Part shown: positions 35,277 through 44,521 of the stretch, piece by piece
Numbering within the stretch: position 1 is the stretch's first letter
Layout of the letters: every line of letters starts with the position of its first letter
DNA from: CAZEDM01 sp964511075
GTDB taxonomy: Bacteria; Zixibacteria; MSB-5A5; RBG-16-43-9
Assembly: GCA_964511075.1 (NCBI GenBank)
Contig: CAZEDM010000006.1
Location: 183,025-247,024 of the forward strand
Length of the DNA stretch: 64,000 nt
Direction: 5' to 3'
The notes under the pieces: model-generated
Database searches by the model: none
What the model was told of the DNA's origin: nothing
Seen by the model: the letters and a program-made list of their open reading frames with translations, nothing else
Made by a program: the position numbers and the translations under genes

Positions 35277-36059
35277 ATGGCAAAAGTAAGAAGAGTGGCT
35301 CCCTTCAAATTCTATACCTCCGTCCCTCTGGTTGAGCTCACCGGACAGAGAGCAAAGAATTTGAAGGAGCTTAAAACGCTGATACAGGAGATAGACGGCT
35401 CCTCCATCTATTATCACACCCATCATTACGTGAGAGAGCACCACTTCTTATCTCAGGAGTACCCTTCGGATTTCGCCTACTGGGTGGCAGAGGTCCTGCA
35501 GGAAAAAGTCCTGGGCGAGAAGTTAGCCATACTGGATCTGAGGAATTTCCCCACTATACGTTCATTAAGGGAGAAAATCGTAGAGCTGATTCAGGATTAC
35601 CTGGATAAGACTACCGGCACAAGGGATGTCCAGCCTGGAATGGAATTTCACTTTCGCCGTACTATCAGCGTGGTCATCTCCACGCCCTACCAGGCGAACA
35701 ACCTGGCGGAATTCAGAAGATGTCTGGAAAAGGTGGACCTCTACTCCCTTTATTTCCATCTTATGGAATCGCGCCTGAGAGTTAAAGGTGAGACCAACGA
35801 TTTTTCCAGATGGATCCGGGAGAACTTCGACAGAGAGTCGTTGGCTCGGGCGATTGAAGACCTGGACCCTTATTTCTACCCCCTGGAGCAAACCAAAGAT
35901 AAACTTCTGAAAATCCTGGCACGGGAAAGTTACAGGGAAAGGGTAAAACAAAAGCTGTCCAGCTACACCACCAACAGCGGAATAGGCGAATTCCTCCAGG
36001 GGAAGAAACCCTTCAACCGTTTCAAATCCGGTTTCCACAGATTAATGGGAGGAGAATAA
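35277..36059 (+). CDS. DUF5752 family protein
   Basis: 260 residues, soluble, mixed alpha/beta, matching DUF5752: FKFYTSVPLVELTGQRAKNL at the start, then IDGSSIYYHTHHYVREHHF (positions about 39-57) and, in the second half, a weaker repeat with LYSLYFHLMESRLR. The family often neighbours trehalose synthase TreT. The paired His-rich YHTHH and YFH segments could bind metal or a sugar phosphate, but no activity is known. It starts two bases after the channel gene and ends five bases before treT. Confidence 0.85.
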   Translation: MAKVRRVAPFKFYTSVPLVELTGQRAKNLKELKTLIQEIDGSSIYYHTHHYVREHHFLSQEYPSDFAYWVAEVLQEKVLGEKLAILDLRNFPTIRSLREKIVELIQDYLDKTTGTRDVQPGMEFHFRRTISVVISTPYQANNLAEFRRCLEKVDLYSLYFHLMESRLRVKGETNDFSRWIRENFDRESLARAIEDLDPYFYPLEQTKDKLLKILARESYRERVKQKLSSYTTNSGIGEFLQGKKPFNRFKSGFHRLMGGE

Positions 36060-36064
36060 ATTCG

Positions 36065-37294
36065 ATGCAGGCGAGCATCTCAGATTACCAGAAGATAATC
36101 GGGAAAGAACATCTGGAAACCATCTACAGGATAGCTGAAAGGCTCTCCGGCAAAAGGGTGAAGATGGTAAACTCTACCTCGGTGGGCGGGGGAGTGGCTG
36201 AGATACTCTACCGCTTTGTTCCTCTGATGAACGAATTGGGGATTCAGACCTTCTGGGAGGTGATAAAGGGCGATGGCGAATTCTTCAACATCACCAAATC
36301 CATACACAACAGCCTGCACGGCAAAGAGGAGCCTTTAACTCTGGAGATGGAAAAAAATTTCCTGGAGGTTAATCGAAACAATGCTCGGAGCATGAATTTC
36401 GATGAGGACTACGTTTTTATACACGACCCCCAGCCCATAGCACTGGTCCAGGAGAAAGATAAACACAGGGCCAAGTGGATCTGGCGCTGTCATATTGACG
36501 TCTCCTTCCCCTTGGAATCGGTGTGGAACTTTCTCAAAAATTATGTGGAGATGTATGATGTCTCTGTTTTCTCTGCTCCCAATTTCGCCCGTATGCTGAA
36601 AATCCCCCAATACCAGATCCCACCCTCCATCGACCCCCTGAGTCCCAAAAACAGGGAGGTTAGACCCAGGGAGATAGAGAGCACTTTAAAGAAATATAAG
36701 CTCAACCCGGAACGCCCAATCATCACCCAGATCTCCAGATTCGATAAGCTCAAGGACCCCCTGGGAGTAATCGAGACCTACAAATTGGTGAAAAAAACTA
36801 CCGACTGCCAGCTGGTCTTGGCTGGAGGAACTGCTCCAGATGACCCGGAGTCAGTGCAAATTTTACCCCAGATCTTATCCGTTACCCAGGGAGACTCGGA
36901 TATTCACATAATCGAGCTTCCCCCAAACTCGGATTTGGATGTTAACATACTTCAGAGAGCTTCGACTATCATCCTGCAGAAATCCTTGAAGGAGGGATTC
37001 GCCTTGACCGTGACCGAGGCTTTATGGAAGAAAAAGCCGGTGGTGGCTTCAGCCGTGGGTGGCATTCCCCTGCAGGTGATTCACAACTACACCGGGTTAT
37101 TAGTTCACTCTGTGGAGGGAGCAGCCTATAAGATCAGGTATCTCTTGAACAATCCGGATTTAGCCAGAAGGCTGGGAGAAAACGGCTATCAGCATGTTCG
37201 GCACAATTTCCTGATAACCCGGCATTTGAGAGATTATCTTTTGCTTCTTATAGCTTTGGACCATCCGGGAGAGAATATTATCAATTTAGGTTAA
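36065..37294 (+). CDS. treT: Trehalose synthase TreT (GT4, nucleotide-sugar glucose transferase)
   Basis: 409 residues closely following the TreT pattern: VNSTSVGGGVAEIL near 35, FFNITKSIHNSLHG near 73, VFIHDPQP near 119, WIWRCHID near 140, PPSIDPLS near 184, PIITQISRFD near 219 and the GT4 donor site EGFALTVTEALWKKKPVVAS in the C-terminal half. TreT joins glucose and a nucleotide-activated glucose into trehalose, reversibly. This cluster therefore has both the OtsA/OtsB and TreT routes. It is the last gene before a palindrome-rich gap. Confidence 0.93.
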   Translation: MQASISDYQKIIGKEHLETIYRIAERLSGKRVKMVNSTSVGGGVAEILYRFVPLMNELGIQTFWEVIKGDGEFFNITKSIHNSLHGKEEPLTLEMEKNFLEVNRNNARSMNFDEDYVFIHDPQPIALVQEKDKHRAKWIWRCHIDVSFPLESVWNFLKNYVEMYDVSVFSAPNFARMLKIPQYQIPPSIDPLSPKNREVRPREIESTLKKYKLNPERPIITQISRFDKLKDPLGVIETYKLVKKTTDCQLVLAGGTAPDDPESVQILPQILSVTQGDSDIHIIELPPNSDLDVNILQRASTIILQKSLKEGFALTVTEALWKKKPVVASAVGGIPLQVIHNYTGLLVHSVEGAAYKIRYLLNNPDLARRLGENGYQHVRHNFLITRHLRDYLLLLIALDHPGENIINLG

Positions 37295-37305
37295 GCTTAT
37301 ACGTG

Positions 37306-37370
37306 CTGTCAGGTGTTACTGCCTGACAGTGTGACAGCCATTTCCTGCATCAGGAGGTAACTCCTGATGC
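37306..37370. repeat. Two tandem palindromes after treT
   Basis: Arms CTGTCAGG (37306-37313) and CCTGACAG (37322-37329) form one hairpin. GCATCAGGAG and CTCCTGATGC (37347-37370) form a second around GTAA. Neither is followed by a U-tract. They resemble the dispersed REP-like hairpins but lack a clear GTAG foot, so the link is tentative. Confidence 0.55.
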
Positions 37371-37730
37371 CATATCTGTAATGAAAAACTTTGGCTGCTG
37401 CAGAAGGGCAAAGCAATGCTTTTTGAAAGTGAACAAAATATAACTTGAACATTGCATCCACTTATCACTCTATATATAAACTGAAAAGCTAATTGAGCCC
37501 GACAAGGAGCTTGACAGTGATATGACGACAAATTAACTTTGTGTGATTCGTAGCATGGAATCACATGGTTTCTATGGGATTTGCTATATGTGGATCAACA
37601 AAATGATGAAGTGGAAATCTCAATCCCATTGAAAACACCTCAGCGAGAAAAACGAGCAAATAGAAAAATTGTTGTCCTTGTGAATAACATGCAGCTTATG
37701 CTGATGGTTGCCCAGGAGTAGGAGAAATAC
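37371..37730. other. Gap before the 252-residue membrane protein
   Basis: 360 bp with no supported gene beyond the palindromes at 37306-37370. Short open frames here have no ribosome-binding site or protein-like composition. CAGGAGTAGGAG just before 37731 serves the next gene. Confidence 0.4.
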
Positions 37731-38489
37731 ATGCCACCAAAAGACCGAAAATTATTCTTGTGGATTTCTTTAATCATCATTGTTTCGGAGCCTCTAATGT
37801 TTATATTGGCCTCCTGGGCTTCGCCTACTGGTCGTATAATCATATATGCCGGTATGATAGCAGGCCCAGTGTCTTTAGTACTGGGATGGAACTTATCCGA
37901 TAATAATTTTGGGGAGATTTTTGCGGGGATACTCTTCTTTATCTTCTTTCTTGGAGGAGTTTCTTCCATCGGGACGGTAATAGCATTTATTGACCATGGT
38001 TATCCACCTTCCGAAAATGCGGAAAGAGAAAAATTGGAAAAAGAGTTTAGGATGGATATATTTACAAAAGCAAAAGAGATTGCCAAGAACTCGAGATCAG
38101 CTGAAGTACAGCCCCCACCATTTGTTAGTAGTAAACTTTTGATCTTCAGTGAGCATTATGACCATCTGGGACTCAATATACCGTTTTATGTTCCGGCCCC
38201 ATTTGAGGAGGCGCAACTTAAAGATAAAGAATTTACCGTTATCTTCGTAAGGTATCGGGTTCTTGACCGAGTAGGAACTTACAAGATTTTATTAGAGCAG
38301 CGAGCTAATAATGCATATAAAGTTGAATATGATATCTACTGTATTGATTGGTCCACGAAAAAGGTAACTGGGCGACATAAGATCTACAGCAGTCCACCGA
38401 AAGAGCGCCCAGATAGTGATCGGGATCAATTTGGTAATCCAGCCGATGTGTATAATTGGCTTGAGACGGTGTCAGAGAGAAAAAAATAG
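37731..38489 (+). CDS. Hypothetical membrane-anchored protein
   Basis: 252 residues with three hydrophobic segments in the first 95 (near 10-30, 36-52 and 62-88), then a soluble domain rich in charged and aromatic residues (FTVIFVRYRVLDRVGTYKILL, positions about 169-189). No family was recognised. The ATG follows AGGAGTAGGAG at good spacing. No neighbours suggest a role. Confidence 0.7.
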   Translation: MPPKDRKLFLWISLIIIVSEPLMFILASWASPTGRIIIYAGMIAGPVSLVLGWNLSDNNFGEIFAGILFFIFFLGGVSSIGTVIAFIDHGYPPSENAEREKLEKEFRMDIFTKAKEIAKNSRSAEVQPPPFVSSKLLIFSEHYDHLGLNIPFYVPAPFEEAQLKDKEFTVIFVRYRVLDRVGTYKILLEQRANNAYKVEYDIYCIDWSTKKVTGRHKIYSSPPKERPDSDRDQFGNPADVYNWLETVSERKK

Positions 38490-38963
38490 ACGTTTCTTAG
38501 CCGTTAGAAATGCCCTTTTGCCGTCTGATGGCTGGATATTTGATTCTAGTCATTTTGTGGAAGTAACATTTTGTAGTGATACTGAGCACCACCAATTACC
38601 CCTTGTAAGATTTACAGATTCAAGGATATTCAATCTACAAACCATTGCCAAAATGATAATTATTTGGCTTCTAAAAACAGATAATATCTTGGTACTTCCA
38701 GTAAATTGAGCCCCTACTTAAAAAACAGGCGAGATGCCTTTTTTACCTCTTACCTAACACCTACTACCTGTTGCCTACTCAGTTCGTCGCAGCTCGATTC
38801 AGAGGGAAAAGAAAGCCTCATGAATGGGCAACTACGTCTATTTTGCTTGACTGAATGATGTCATGTGATAGAATTTTACTCTTGTCAAATTTTAAAAATC
38901 CGGTAAATTGTCATCAGAACAGAAACAGCAAAACCTGTTTTAAATAATAAGGAGTCAGCCGCT
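38490..38963. other. Gap with a REP-like hairpin
   Basis: 474 bp. AAACAGGCGAGATGCC...TTTTACC at 38722-38748 is a worn member of the dispersed family. A 97-codon open frame overlapping the end of the preceding gene has no ribosome-binding site and was not accepted. Low-complexity text such as CTTACCTAACACCTACTACC follows the hairpin. An AAGGAG site near 38950 serves the next gene. Confidence 0.45.
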
Positions 38964-39440
38964 ATGGGGAATAAGCCTTTCGGGAATGTAAAAAATCAAA
39001 TCGGCTATTGTGGAATCTGGTGTGGTAGTTGTCTGGTCGGCAACGGGATTTTAAGGGAGTTGACCAGAAGGTATGAGAAGCTCATCCAGGGGTACGGATT
39101 AAAGGAGTGGGCTCCCAAGGATTTCGATTTCCAAGAATTCGAGAAGGGGCTCTCCTCCATCCAGACTGTATCCTCCTGCCCGGGATGTTTGAAGGGCGGC
39201 GGTAAGCCAGACTGTGAGATCAGAGCCTGTGCCTCTGAGAAGAATATAAGCGAGTGCAGCAAATGCAACCAGCCCTCTGAGTGTAAGAACGCCGAGATGT
39301 TAAAGATAATGCGCACAGGTGCACAGCAAGCCGGTCTCTTGGTCAAAACCGAGGATGTCGATCGCCACAAGTTCATAGGGAAATGGATGGAGGAGTTCAA
39401 AAGTAAATTCCCCTATTTCATCTTATCTTTACAGGATTAG
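38964..39440 (+). CDS. DUF3795 cysteine-rich protein
   Basis: 158 residues with the DUF3795 pattern: IGYCGIWCGSCLVG at 13-26, CPGCLKGGGKPDCEIRACA (positions about 73-91) and CSKCNQPSEC near 97-106. Ten or so cysteines in CxxC-like pairs should bind zinc or iron-sulphur clusters. The family is widespread in anaerobes and has no known function. It stands alone, with REP-like hairpins on both sides. Confidence 0.88.
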   Translation: MGNKPFGNVKNQIGYCGIWCGSCLVGNGILRELTRRYEKLIQGYGLKEWAPKDFDFQEFEKGLSSIQTVSSCPGCLKGGGKPDCEIRACASEKNISECSKCNQPSECKNAEMLKIMRTGAQQAGLLVKTEDVDRHKFIGKWMEEFKSKFPYFILSLQD

Positions 39441-39486
39441 CAGCTTAAAATAAGATGTCAATTGAATTGGGCGATTGCAGAAAAAA

Positions 39487-39511
39487 AGACAGGCAAGATG
39501 CCTGTCCTACC
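39487..39511. repeat. REP-like hairpin AGACAGGC...CTGTCCTACC
   Basis: Arms GACAGGCA and GCCTGTC surround AGAT, followed by CTACC. It is among the best-conserved copies of the short subtype seen at 1062, 29857, 38722 and 44675. Confidence 0.7.
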
Positions 39512-39590
39512 TATTCTAAGAAGTGATTAATGGCCAGTTGAGAGTGTTCAGAAATGAGCTCTTCACTGTCCACTGATCACTGACCACTGT

Positions 39591-40718
39591 TTATTTCGCT
39601 ATTTTCTTCGCCAGCCAGCTTTTCTCCAGGTAGATTGCTTTTTGGGGGCAGAGCTCCTGACAGCACATGCAGTTGACACAGTTGGAATAATCAAACACCG
39701 GCCTTTTCTTTCCCGGTGAGATTGTATTTAAGGGACAGTTCTCCACACAGATGTTGCAGTTGGTGCAATTACCATTATAGATATTGGGTCTTACCCAGAC
39801 CAATGGAGCTATCAGGTCAACTAAAAATTTGGGAATGAGTTTGAGAAATCTGTTTGAGGGCAATCTGAAAGAAATCGGTTTTACTCTATCTATACTTTCA
39901 CCTGCGATTTCAATCTGCGACAAGTCGTTTACACCCAAGCCCCTTTTGGCTGCAATCCTGGTCGAGTCTATCTCACCCTCTTTGAATCCTAAGATCTTTG
40001 CCGCCACTGTATCCATTGCCACCTCATCCCGGCTGGCTAAAAGAAAGCCCAGATAATTGGGATCGCCGGAGGAAGGGCCATCCCCCTCCATCCCCACCAC
40101 TGCATCCACCAGGGTGAGCTGGGGCTTCATCAGGGAATATATGTCCACTATGACCTGGGCAAACTTATCCGGCTTGGGATATTCCTTATGGTACTCCCCC
40201 TTTCTGAAGCCGGGAATCACCCCGAACATATTCTTGACCCCGCAGGTCATCAGGGTAAGGGTATGAGTCTTCAGCTTGGCTAAGCTGATAATCACATCCG
40301 CCTCTAAGGCCGGGCGGGCGATATAATAATCCCTGCCTGTTTGCGAGGTTCTCTTGTCCACGCCTTTCTCCTCGAACGAGACCAGGGGAACTCCTGAGTT
40401 GTGCGAGGCTAAGCTCATCTGGGTGTTATCCCAGACCCTTTTTACCCCTCTGTCCGCACCTCCGGGGCTATCCCCTATATAGGGATTGGCTTTAAGGGCT
40501 TTGACCTGTTCTGCTACTGCCTGGACCACAGAAGGGTGGGTGGTAATTGCGCGGGAAGGGTCTTTGGCAGAGAGCAGATTGGGCTTGATTAAAACCTTGT
40601 CTCCAGGTTTAACCAGATTCTGCAAACCGCCCAGGTTCTCAAAAGACCTTTTGACTGCTGAGCGGACGTTATCTATGAGATAGTCATCGCATCTTTGAAT
40701 GGAGACTCGACTTTTCAT
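39591..40718 (-). CDS. DUF362 protein with C-terminal dicluster ferredoxin domain
   Basis: 375 residues. The DUF362 domain covers about 1-300 (GDKVLIKPNLLSAKDPSRAITTHP, positions about 39-62, and KLKTHTLTLMTCGVKNMFG near 151). The C-terminus has two 4Fe-4S motifs, CTNCNICVENCP and CVNCMCCQELCP. DUF362 proteins are common in anaerobes and are thought to be redox or metal-handling enzymes; the reaction is unknown. It is followed downstream by DUF3795 in the opposite direction, and the CorC-like gene lies 12 bp upstream on the same strand. Confidence 0.92.
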   Translation of the reverse strand: MKSRVSIQRCDDYLIDNVRSAVKRSFENLGGLQNLVKPGDKVLIKPNLLSAKDPSRAITTHPSVVQAVAEQVKALKANPYIGDSPGGADRGVKRVWDNTQMSLASHNSGVPLVSFEEKGVDKRTSQTGRDYYIARPALEADVIISLAKLKTHTLTLMTCGVKNMFGVIPGFRKGEYHKEYPKPDKFAQVIVDIYSLMKPQLTLVDAVVGMEGDGPSSGDPNYLGFLLASRDEVAMDTVAAKILGFKEGEIDSTRIAAKRGLGVNDLSQIEIAGESIDRVKPISFRLPSNRFLKLIPKFLVDLIAPLVWVRPNIYNGNCTNCNICVENCPLNTISPGKKRPVFDYSNCVNCMCCQELCPQKAIYLEKSWLAKKIAK

Positions 40719-40730
40719 CTTTTGAACTCT

Positions 40731-41618
40731 TTATTTATCCTCTGGATTCAATATGGGTTTCTTGAGCTTTTTGACCTTAACCCTGATTATCCTCTGGCTC
40801 TTCATCCTCTCCACCTGAAAGCTCAACCCCTTATATTCGATCTTCTTCCCCTCCTCCGGCACCCCACCTATCAGGTCGTAGATCAGACCGCCTACGGTCT
40901 CAAATTCTTTTTCCGGCAGATCTAATTCCAGAAAATCATTCAGATCGTGAATGCTCAGCTTTCCCGACACGCTGTAGCTTTTCTCGTCTATCTTTTTTAC
41001 CGGCGGCTCTTCTTTATCGTACTCGTCCTCGATCTCTCCCACGATCTCCTCTAAGATATCCTCCAGGGTAACCAGGCCTGCGGTGCCGCCATATTCATCC
41101 ACCACGATTGCCAGATGCACCTTCTCTTTCCTCATCTCCTGAAGCAGCTCATCTATCTTTTTGTTCTCCGGAACGAAATGAGCTTTGCGCGCTATTTTGG
41201 ACAGATCCACCTTCTCCTCGCTTCTTCTCTCTTCCAGGAAAAGGTCTTTCACATATACGATCCCCGTGATCTGATCAATCGATTCCCGGAAAAGCGGGAT
41301 CCTCGAATGCCCGTTTTTTCTGACTATCTCTTTTATCTCCTCTAAATCGGTGCCCTCTTCGATACAGATCATATCTATACGGGGAACCATTATCTCCTTC
41401 ACCCTGGTTTCCCCTAACTCGAAGATGCTGTGAATCATTTTCTTCTCGTCTTCCTCTAGGCTCTCTACTTTCTCTCCCTCAGCTAAGGCTAACGATTCCA
41501 TTGCCTCCTCCACTTTTTCCTCTTTAGTCTTCTCAGCCTCACCAAATCTATAAGGATATTTGCAGACTTTTATCAGGAGCTTAAGCAGGGGATTCAATAT
41601 CTTACGAGTCAGGCTCAT
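40731..41618 (-). CDS. CorC/HlyC-family CBS-domain protein
   Basis: 295 residues without the DUF21 membrane domain. A short hydrophobic/basic start is followed by HSIFELGETRVKEIMVPR, then two CBS domains (about 70-195) and the C-terminal CorC_HlyC/transporter-associated domain (EIVGEIEDEYDKEEPPVKK to the end). Such cytosolic CBS proteins bind adenine nucleotides and influence Mg2+/Co2+ efflux. It overlaps ybeY by four bases. The ybeY-corC pair is a common bacterial arrangement. Confidence 0.9.
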   Translation of the reverse strand: MSLTRKILNPLLKLLIKVCKYPYRFGEAEKTKEEKVEEAMESLALAEGEKVESLEEDEKKMIHSIFELGETRVKEIMVPRIDMICIEEGTDLEEIKEIVRKNGHSRIPLFRESIDQITGIVYVKDLFLEERRSEEKVDLSKIARKAHFVPENKKIDELLQEMRKEKVHLAIVVDEYGGTAGLVTLEDILEEIVGEIEDEYDKEEPPVKKIDEKSYSVSGKLSIHDLNDFLELDLPEKEFETVGGLIYDLIGGVPEEGKKIEYKGLSFQVERMKSQRIIRVKVKKLKKPILNPEDK

Positions 41619-42058
41619 TTCCGTCTCCTCTTATCAGAAGAGGTATATTTCTCCTCTTTCTCTCTCATCTTCTCTTCATCCCTCTTGCCCTTATGATCAT
41701 ATCCCAGAAGATGGAGCATCCCATGAGCTACCAATCTCTTTAACTCTTGATTAAAAGGTACCCTATAACTTTGTGCCTGCCTTCGAGCTTGGTCTACAGA
41801 TACATATACCTCGCCTAAAAACTCTTTATTCTCTTCTGGAGCTTTACCCTCCCTGAAACTGAAGGAGAGGACATCGGTCGAGCCTTTTCTCCGGGTAAAC
41901 CTCTGATTCAGCCTTCTCATATAATCATCCGAAACCAGAATTATGTTCACCTCTCCCTTTTCCCCGGAACCCTTCAGGATTACTCGGGCTAAATTTTTCA
42001 GGGGAATCAGCCTGACTCCCGAATCAGAGGAGACGTTCTCAATATTTACCGGAGTCAT
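41615..42058 (-). CDS. ybeY: Endoribonuclease YbeY
   Basis: 147 residues. The metal site is HGMLHLLGYDH at about 112-122, the three-His motif of YbeY, and the N-terminal half has STDVLSFSF. YbeY matures the 3' end of 16S rRNA and takes part in ribosome quality control. The C-terminus is lysine/glutamate-rich. It overlaps the downstream corC-like gene and abuts the HD-phosphohydrolase gene upstream, and phoH is next: the phoH-(pgpH)-ybeY-corC order is widely conserved. Confidence 0.96.
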   Translation of the reverse strand: MTPVNIENVSSDSGVRLIPLKNLARVILKGSGEKGEVNIILVSDDYMRRLNQRFTRRKGSTDVLSFSFREGKAPEENKEFLGEVYVSVDQARRQAQSYRVPFNQELKRLVAHGMLHLLGYDHKGKRDEEKMREKEEKYTSSDKRRRK

Positions 42059-43534
42059 TTACTCTTCCTCCTTCAGCTGGGGATAATCTATGCGTGGATG
42101 GAACACCCCGATCAAAATGGGAAGGAAGCTTTCCTCTATGATATGCAGGTCCTTTAGGGTGAGCTCGCACTCCTCCAGCTCTCCCTGCTCGAATTTATCC
42201 ATAATTATCTTCCTTATCAGGCTCATTATCCGGGCAGGCTTGGGCTCCTCCAGGGTGCGGGAGGCGGCTTCCACCGCATCTGCCAGCATCAGGATGGCTG
42301 CCTCCTTGGAGCGAGGCTTTGGACCCGGATACCTGAACTCAGCCTCATCCGCTTTGGAGCTTCCCTGGTCCAGGGCTTTTTTATAGAAATAGCTCATCAG
42401 GGTGGTCCCGTGGTGCTCCTTGACCAGGTCGATCACCTTTTTGGGCAGATGCTCCTTCTCGGCCAGCTCCACCCCCTCCTTGACATGCGATTCCAGGATC
42501 AGAGCACTCATCGAGGGGGAGAGCTTCTCATGTTTGCTTTTCACCCCCATCTGGTTCTCCACGAAGTACTCGGGCTTGTCGATCTTGCCTATATCGTGAT
42601 AATAGGCTCCCACCCGGGCTAAGAGCGGATTTGCCCCCAGAGCCTTGGCTGCTGCCTCAGCCAGATTTCCTACCACTATGCTGTGATGGTAAGTGCCCGG
42701 AGCCTCTAAGGTCAATCTTTTCAACAGAGAATTATTCAGATCCGAAAGCTCCAGCAAGGTTATGTCGGTGGTTATATCGAACAGATATTCGAAAACAGGA
42801 AGTAGCACCATGGTCAGTGCCGTGGAGATGAAACCATTGAAGATCCCGAAACCGCATTGCTCTAAGATATCGTCAGCTGGGAACCCCCTGGTAAATTCAA
42901 ACAGGTAGATCATGATCAGATAGCTTAAAGAGATATAGAGCATGGGCCTGTAAAATTTGGTTCTTTCCTTCACGCCCCTGACGCTGAAGGTGGCTATGCT
43001 TCCAGCCACCACCGAGATAAAGGCTAAATTAAAATCAAAATTAAAAACTATCCCCAGGAGCAGACCTATAAGAAAGCTGTAGATCAAACCCAGCTCATAT
43101 CCCAGAAGGAAAGTCAGAAGCATAGAGCCCAGGGTTACCGGTATGAGATAGTGAGAGAAGCCCCACTGAAAGGTCAAAAAATAAGTCAGAGCCATCTCTA
43201 TTACCACCAGTAAAGCTATCATCATTAACTGGGAGAAGCTCTCCAACACTTCTTTTCTTAGCAGATAGAGAAAGATCAGGAAGATCAGAAACGCAGAGAG
43301 TATAAGAACGAAACGAATCAAAAAAGGCAGGAGAACCTGCCAGAGGGTCAGCGATGGCGCCGGGTAATTCAGCTGCTGGAAAAATTCTAAAGGGAAGAGA
43401 AAGGTTATAAAAAGTATCACCACCAATCCCAGGCTGATTCCTGGAAGATAACTTATAACCCCCCTGTCTTTTTTCCTCTCGCCGTTCAAGACCAGAATTC
43501 CCTTTAATCTCCTGAATTTAAGAAAATCGTTCAT
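42059..43534 (-). CDS. 7TM-HD phosphohydrolase, PgpH-like (short form)
   Basis: 491 residues. Several membrane helices span about 28-235. The HD domain begins TYHHSIVVGNLAEAAAKAL near 285, with the metal-binding YYHDIGKID and a later HHGT, as in PgpH. PgpH hydrolyses cyclic di-AMP. Typical family members are about 700 residues with a long extracellular 7TMR-HDED domain after the first helix; here the first helix is followed directly by the others, so that sensor domain is missing or much reduced. Activity on c-di-AMP is inferred. Conserved neighbours phoH and ybeY support the assignment. Confidence 0.88.
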   Translation of the reverse strand: MNDFLKFRRLKGILVLNGERKKDRGVISYLPGISLGLVVILFITFLFPLEFFQQLNYPAPSLTLWQVLLPFLIRFVLILSAFLIFLIFLYLLRKEVLESFSQLMMIALLVVIEMALTYFLTFQWGFSHYLIPVTLGSMLLTFLLGYELGLIYSFLIGLLLGIVFNFDFNLAFISVVAGSIATFSVRGVKERTKFYRPMLYISLSYLIMIYLFEFTRGFPADDILEQCGFGIFNGFISTALTMVLLPVFEYLFDITTDITLLELSDLNNSLLKRLTLEAPGTYHHSIVVGNLAEAAAKALGANPLLARVGAYYHDIGKIDKPEYFVENQMGVKSKHEKLSPSMSALILESHVKEGVELAEKEHLPKKVIDLVKEHHGTTLMSYFYKKALDQGSSKADEAEFRYPGPKPRSKEAAILMLADAVEAASRTLEEPKPARIMSLIRKIIMDKFEQGELEECELTLKDLHIIEESFLPILIGVFHPRIDYPQLKEEE

Positions 43535-43546
43535 AAAATCTCTGGG

Positions 43547-44521
43547 CTAATTTTCCTCCTTTTCAGCCTCATATATCTCGTAAGCCTTGATGATATCCTG
43601 AACTAATTTATGCCTGACCACATCCTTCTCCGTGAGATAGACGAACTTTATACCCTCTATTCCAGACAAGATCCTTTGAATCTTCACCAGTCCAGAGGCT
43701 TTTCTATCAACCAGATCTATCTGGGTTATATCCCCAGTAATTATCGCCCTGGAGTTGACTCCCAAGCGGGTCAAAAACATCTTCATCTGTGCTACGGTGG
43801 TATTCTGTCCCTCATCTAGGATGACATAGGCGTTATTCAAGGTTCGCCCGCGCATAAAAGCTAAGGGAACGATCTCGATTATGCCCAATTCCATCAATTT
43901 TCTTATCTTCTCGGCTGCGAGCATATCATGTAAAGCATCGTAAACCGGTCGCAGATAAGGATCGACCTTGGCTCTGATATCTCCCGGAAGAAATCCTAAG
44001 CTCTCCCCGGCCTCAACTGCCGGGCGCACCAGAACCAATCTATTCACCTCCTTGCTTTTCAGGGAAGCCACCGCTTTTGCCACTGCCAGATAGGTCTTGC
44101 CCGTTCCTGCCGGACCTATGGAGAAGACTATGTCGTATTCTGCCATAGCCCTGACGTACTCTCTCTGTCCCACGGTCCTGGGCTGAATGCTTTCCTTGGT
44201 GACAATTGAAGTAACCAGGGTGGATGTCTCCAAGTCGTCCAGAGCCCTACCCTCCCTTTCTTTCACCAGGGAGATGGTATAAAGCAGATATTTTTCCGAA
44301 AGCTCTTTATTCTTCTTTATCTGGGTAACCAGGCTGTTGAATACCGCCTCCAGCTTTTTAAGCTCTTTCTCATTTCCCTGAAGGGTAAGGTTATCCCCGC
44401 GCGCAACGATCTTGGCATCGAACTGGCTTTCTATTATCCTCAAAAATGAACCCCCCTGCCCGAACAATATCCTCTGGTCCACATCCCCCAGATTGATTTT
44501 CTTAATCGAGTTTTTCTTCAA
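43547..44521 (-). CDS. phoH: PhoH-family ATPase
   Basis: 324 residues with a KH-like N-terminal region (about 20-90) and the PhoH ATPase domain: Walker A GPAGTGKTYLA near 139, RPAVEAGESLGFLPGD, and Walker B VILDEGQN near 236. PhoH-like proteins are linked to RNA metabolism and are usually upstream of ybeY, as here. It ends 12 bp before the HD gene and has an AGGAGGT site upstream near 44530. Confidence 0.95.
   Translation of the reverse strand: MKKNSIKKINLGDVDQRILFGQGGSFLRIIESQFDAKIVARGDNLTLQGNEKELKKLEAVFNSLVTQIKKNKELSEKYLLYTISLVKEREGRALDDLETSTLVTSIVTKESIQPRTVGQREYVRAMAEYDIVFSIGPAGTGKTYLAVAKAVASLKSKEVNRLVLVRPAVEAGESLGFLPGDIRAKVDPYLRPVYDALHDMLAAEKIRKLMELGIIEIVPLAFMRGRTLNNAYVILDEGQNTTVAQMKMFLTRLGVNSRAIITGDITQIDLVDRKASGLVKIQRILSGIEGIKFVYLTEKDVVRHKLVQDIIKAYEIYEAEKEEN

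Noticed and set aside
38416..38709. 97-codon plus-strand frame overlapping the end of the 252-residue gene
   Set aside because: It overlaps a better-supported gene, lacks a ribosome-binding site and has no protein-like pattern.
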